Of a stretch of 64,000 nucleotides of DNA, positions 62,384 to 64,000 are shown one piece after another. The stretch's first letter is position 1. Every line of letters starts with the position of its first letter. This stretch comes from Muribaculaceae bacterium (GTDB taxonomy: Bacteria; Bacteroidota; Bacteroidia; Bacteroidales; Muribaculaceae), in the NCBI GenBank assembly GCA_023662835.1, contig JAMPII010000004.1:1-64000 (forward strand), given 5' to 3'. A program made the translations under genes and the position numbers. The notes beneath the pieces were generated by a model. It worked only from the letters and a program-made list of their open reading frames with translations, ran no database searches and was not told the origin of the DNA.

Positions 62384-64000
62384 ATGAAATCACGGTTTAT
62401 GCCTTTAGTGATTATGCTCTGCTGCTTTTTGGGAGGGAATGCCTCTGTTGTAGTTCCTGAAATAACGCTTACCGACTTCACCGGCCTTGTGCAGAAAAGC
62501 TACGACGCCGAATCGAACACCTACACATTCGTCCGCGAAGGCGATGTAATGGCAACACAGAGCCGCCTGCGTCTGTCGGAATTCACCGAAGATTTACCCG
62601 ACGATATAACCCAACTGTCGTTCAACTACAAAATCGACATGCCAACAACCGGATTCCACTTCCGTACCTACAAATGCGGAAGGAACCACGACCGCAGCTA
62701 CATTTACGAATTCACCGCCCTATCGGCTTCTGACAAGTGGCAAACCATGGTAATTCCAATTTCGACCTACCGCAACAGTCCCGGCTCGAAATTTGGTCTT
62801 GCCGGACAATATCAGGAGCTTGACTTCTACCAGTTGCCCGTTGGTGCCACTTTGGTCGTAAGCTCGCTACGCTACGAATCAGGCAACGGAACTTCACCAT
62901 TTAAGCCCACTACAATTAACCCCCTTGGCGACAATATCATCGAGGCCGAAAACTACGACTATGGTGGTCGTGGCCATTCTTCGCGCCAGTACACAATGAA
63001 AACTCCTCTCCCCTATAAAAATCCTGTAGGTAACACAATGCCAATCTATGCATGGTGCGGACCGGAATTTAGCAACCGCGCCGAAGCCGGCATGAAGGAA
63101 GACTATAAAAACCTTTGGGAATGCGGATTCAACCTTACAAAAGGCTCAGCTTGGCATGGCGTTGACATGGCTTCGCTCACAGTTGGAGGCACAACAGTGA
63201 ACACCGATGAAGTTTGGGACTTTTTCGAAGGCACAGGCCTGAAAATGATCGTCAACAACTCCGAAGCCCGCTATAAATATGAACTGCTTGACACATACAA
63301 GAAATCGCCCCGCTTCGCCGGAATACACATCACCGACGAACCATTCCATGGCGACATTCCCGGCATACGCCCAAAAATGGAAGCATATTTCCAGTACTCA
63401 ACCGACTGCTTCTACTATGGCAACCTGATACACTGCGCCTACCCCAACTTCGGCGACGGCACTAACGACTACAACAAATACGTCGACGCCTACATGCGCG
63501 CTACCGGATTCTCGTTCCTCTCGTTCGACATGTATCCCGTGCGCGAGAAAATATCCACCGGCATCCTCTTCCTCGACGACCGCTGGTTCGACAATCTTGA
63601 ACGCATCGTTGCAAAAGCACGATACTATCAAGTGCCCTTCTGGTCGTTCATCCACTCCGTGAAGTCGAACAACCCCTCCCGTCCCGAGGACCGCTATCCA
63701 AAGCCCTCTCGCGAAGGAATGTCGGTTGAGGCATTCACATCGTTGGCCTACGGCGCCCAAGGCATACAATATTACCTTTATCCCTGGGACAGCAACGCGG
63801 ACTATAATTATCAGTATGCCTGCATCAATTACGACGGCACCAAAAACGACACCTGGTATATGGCCCAAGAAATAAACCGCGAGATAACGGCACTCGATTG
63901 GGTGTTTGTTGACTGCGAACTTGAAATGGCCGGCCACACCAACGAGACAACTCCAATTGGCGCACGACGGCTAACACCTACCATGCTCCCCGAAGGTGTC
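62384..64000 (+). CDS. Secreted glycoside-hydrolase-like protein, cut by the window edge
   Basis: From ATG 62384 the frame stays open for 539 codons to the last base, so the gene is partial. A signal peptide (about 1-22) is followed by a beta-sandwich (about 25-180) and, from about 195, a (beta/alpha)8-like domain. Candidate active-site signals are GIHITDEPFHG (Asp-Glu-Pro after a strand), FLSFDMYPV and the substrate-side FWSFIHSV and AYGAQGIQYYLYPW. This pattern resembles clan GH-A hydrolases such as GH42-like enzymes, but I cannot place the family. It is not a copy of the four paralogs. It shares their orientation and probably their target. Confidence 0.65.
   Translation, partial: MKSRFMPLVIMLCCFLGGNASVVVPEITLTDFTGLVQKSYDAESNTYTFVREGDVMATQSRLRLSEFTEDLPDDITQLSFNYKIDMPTTGFHFRTYKCGRNHDRSYIYEFTALSASDKWQTMVIPISTYRNSPGSKFGLAGQYQELDFYQLPVGATLVVSSLRYESGNGTSPFKPTTINPLGDNIIEAENYDYGGRGHSSRQYTMKTPLPYKNPVGNTMPIYAWCGPEFSNRAEAGMKEDYKNLWECGFNLTKGSAWHGVDMASLTVGGTTVNTDEVWDFFEGTGLKMIVNNSEARYKYELLDTYKKSPRFAGIHITDEPFHGDIPGIRPKMEAYFQYSTDCFYYGNLIHCAYPNFGDGTNDYNKYVDAYMRATGFSFLSFDMYPVREKISTGILFLDDRWFDNLERIVAKARYYQVPFWSFIHSVKSNNPSRPEDRYPKPSREGMSVEAFTSLAYGAQGIQYYLYPWDSNADYNYQYACINYDGTKNDTWYMAQEINREITALDWVFVDCELEMAGHTNETTPIGARRLTPTMLPEGV

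Noticed and set aside
1..64000. Search for CRISPR arrays, tRNA genes and integrase-linked att sites
   Set aside because: No regularly spaced repeats, no cloverleaf-like sequence and no integrase gene were seen by eye.

Overview
The window looks like chromosome from a gut Bacteroidales bacterium, most likely Muribaculaceae or a close relative. The evidence is two SusC/SusD pairs, a hybrid two-component regulator, many lipoproteins, recurrent TAnnTTTG promoter boxes with almost no Shine-Dalgarno signal, PorT-family barrels and T9SS-like C-terminal tails. There are about 43 protein genes and one RNA gene (RNase P RNA). I saw no tRNA, rRNA, CRISPR array, transposase or prophage gene. The genus is inferred, not shown.

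Region by region. Bases 1-620 hold a DUF362 gene whose 3' half is replaced by unrelated sequence with a 19-base tandem repeat. 745-2372 is a two-gene minus-strand unit (acetyltransferase, alpha/beta hydrolase). 2780-13985 is a long plus-strand run: TonB receptor, DUF4876 lipoprotein, DUF6850-type barrel, gingipain/caspase-like peptidase with HEAT-like repeats, papain-like peptidase with an EF-hand loop, short HmuY-like lipoprotein and MFS exporter. It reads like a protein-degrading, haem or metal acquisition operon. 14090-27555 is mostly core: LysM/periplasmic-binding protein, two PorT-like barrels, holA, a lone HsdR-N protein, mutL, a glycosyltransferase, an M20 deacylase, a ClC channel, a polyprenyl-phosphate sugar transferase, tsaC and a PAP2 phosphatase. 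27560-30038 holds a pullulanase and a tiny secreted protein that is little more than a sorting-domain module.

30237-64000 is a polysaccharide utilisation and rhamnose region. Two SusC/SusD pairs and a GH78-like protein lie on the minus strand. A 1332-residue hybrid sensor/AraC regulator diverges from them and is followed by the L-rhamnose pathway (rhamnulokinase, isomerase, RhaT symporter, aldolase). Then come four tandem paralogous secreted (beta/alpha)8-type proteins with DWNEW-like motifs and CBM9-like C-terminal domains, three of them ending in T9SS-like tails. After rnpB come a probably very highly expressed secreted beta-sandwich protein and a secreted glycoside-hydrolase-like gene that runs off the right edge. 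A working model: the SusCD pairs import rhamnose-containing glycan fragments, the secreted enzymes cut the glycan, RhaT and RhaB/A/D metabolise the rhamnose, and the hybrid regulator switches the locus on. The four-paralog family is the best candidate for something undescribed.

Functions come from reading motifs by eye. No database search was run, so family names are recognition-based and substrates are inferred.
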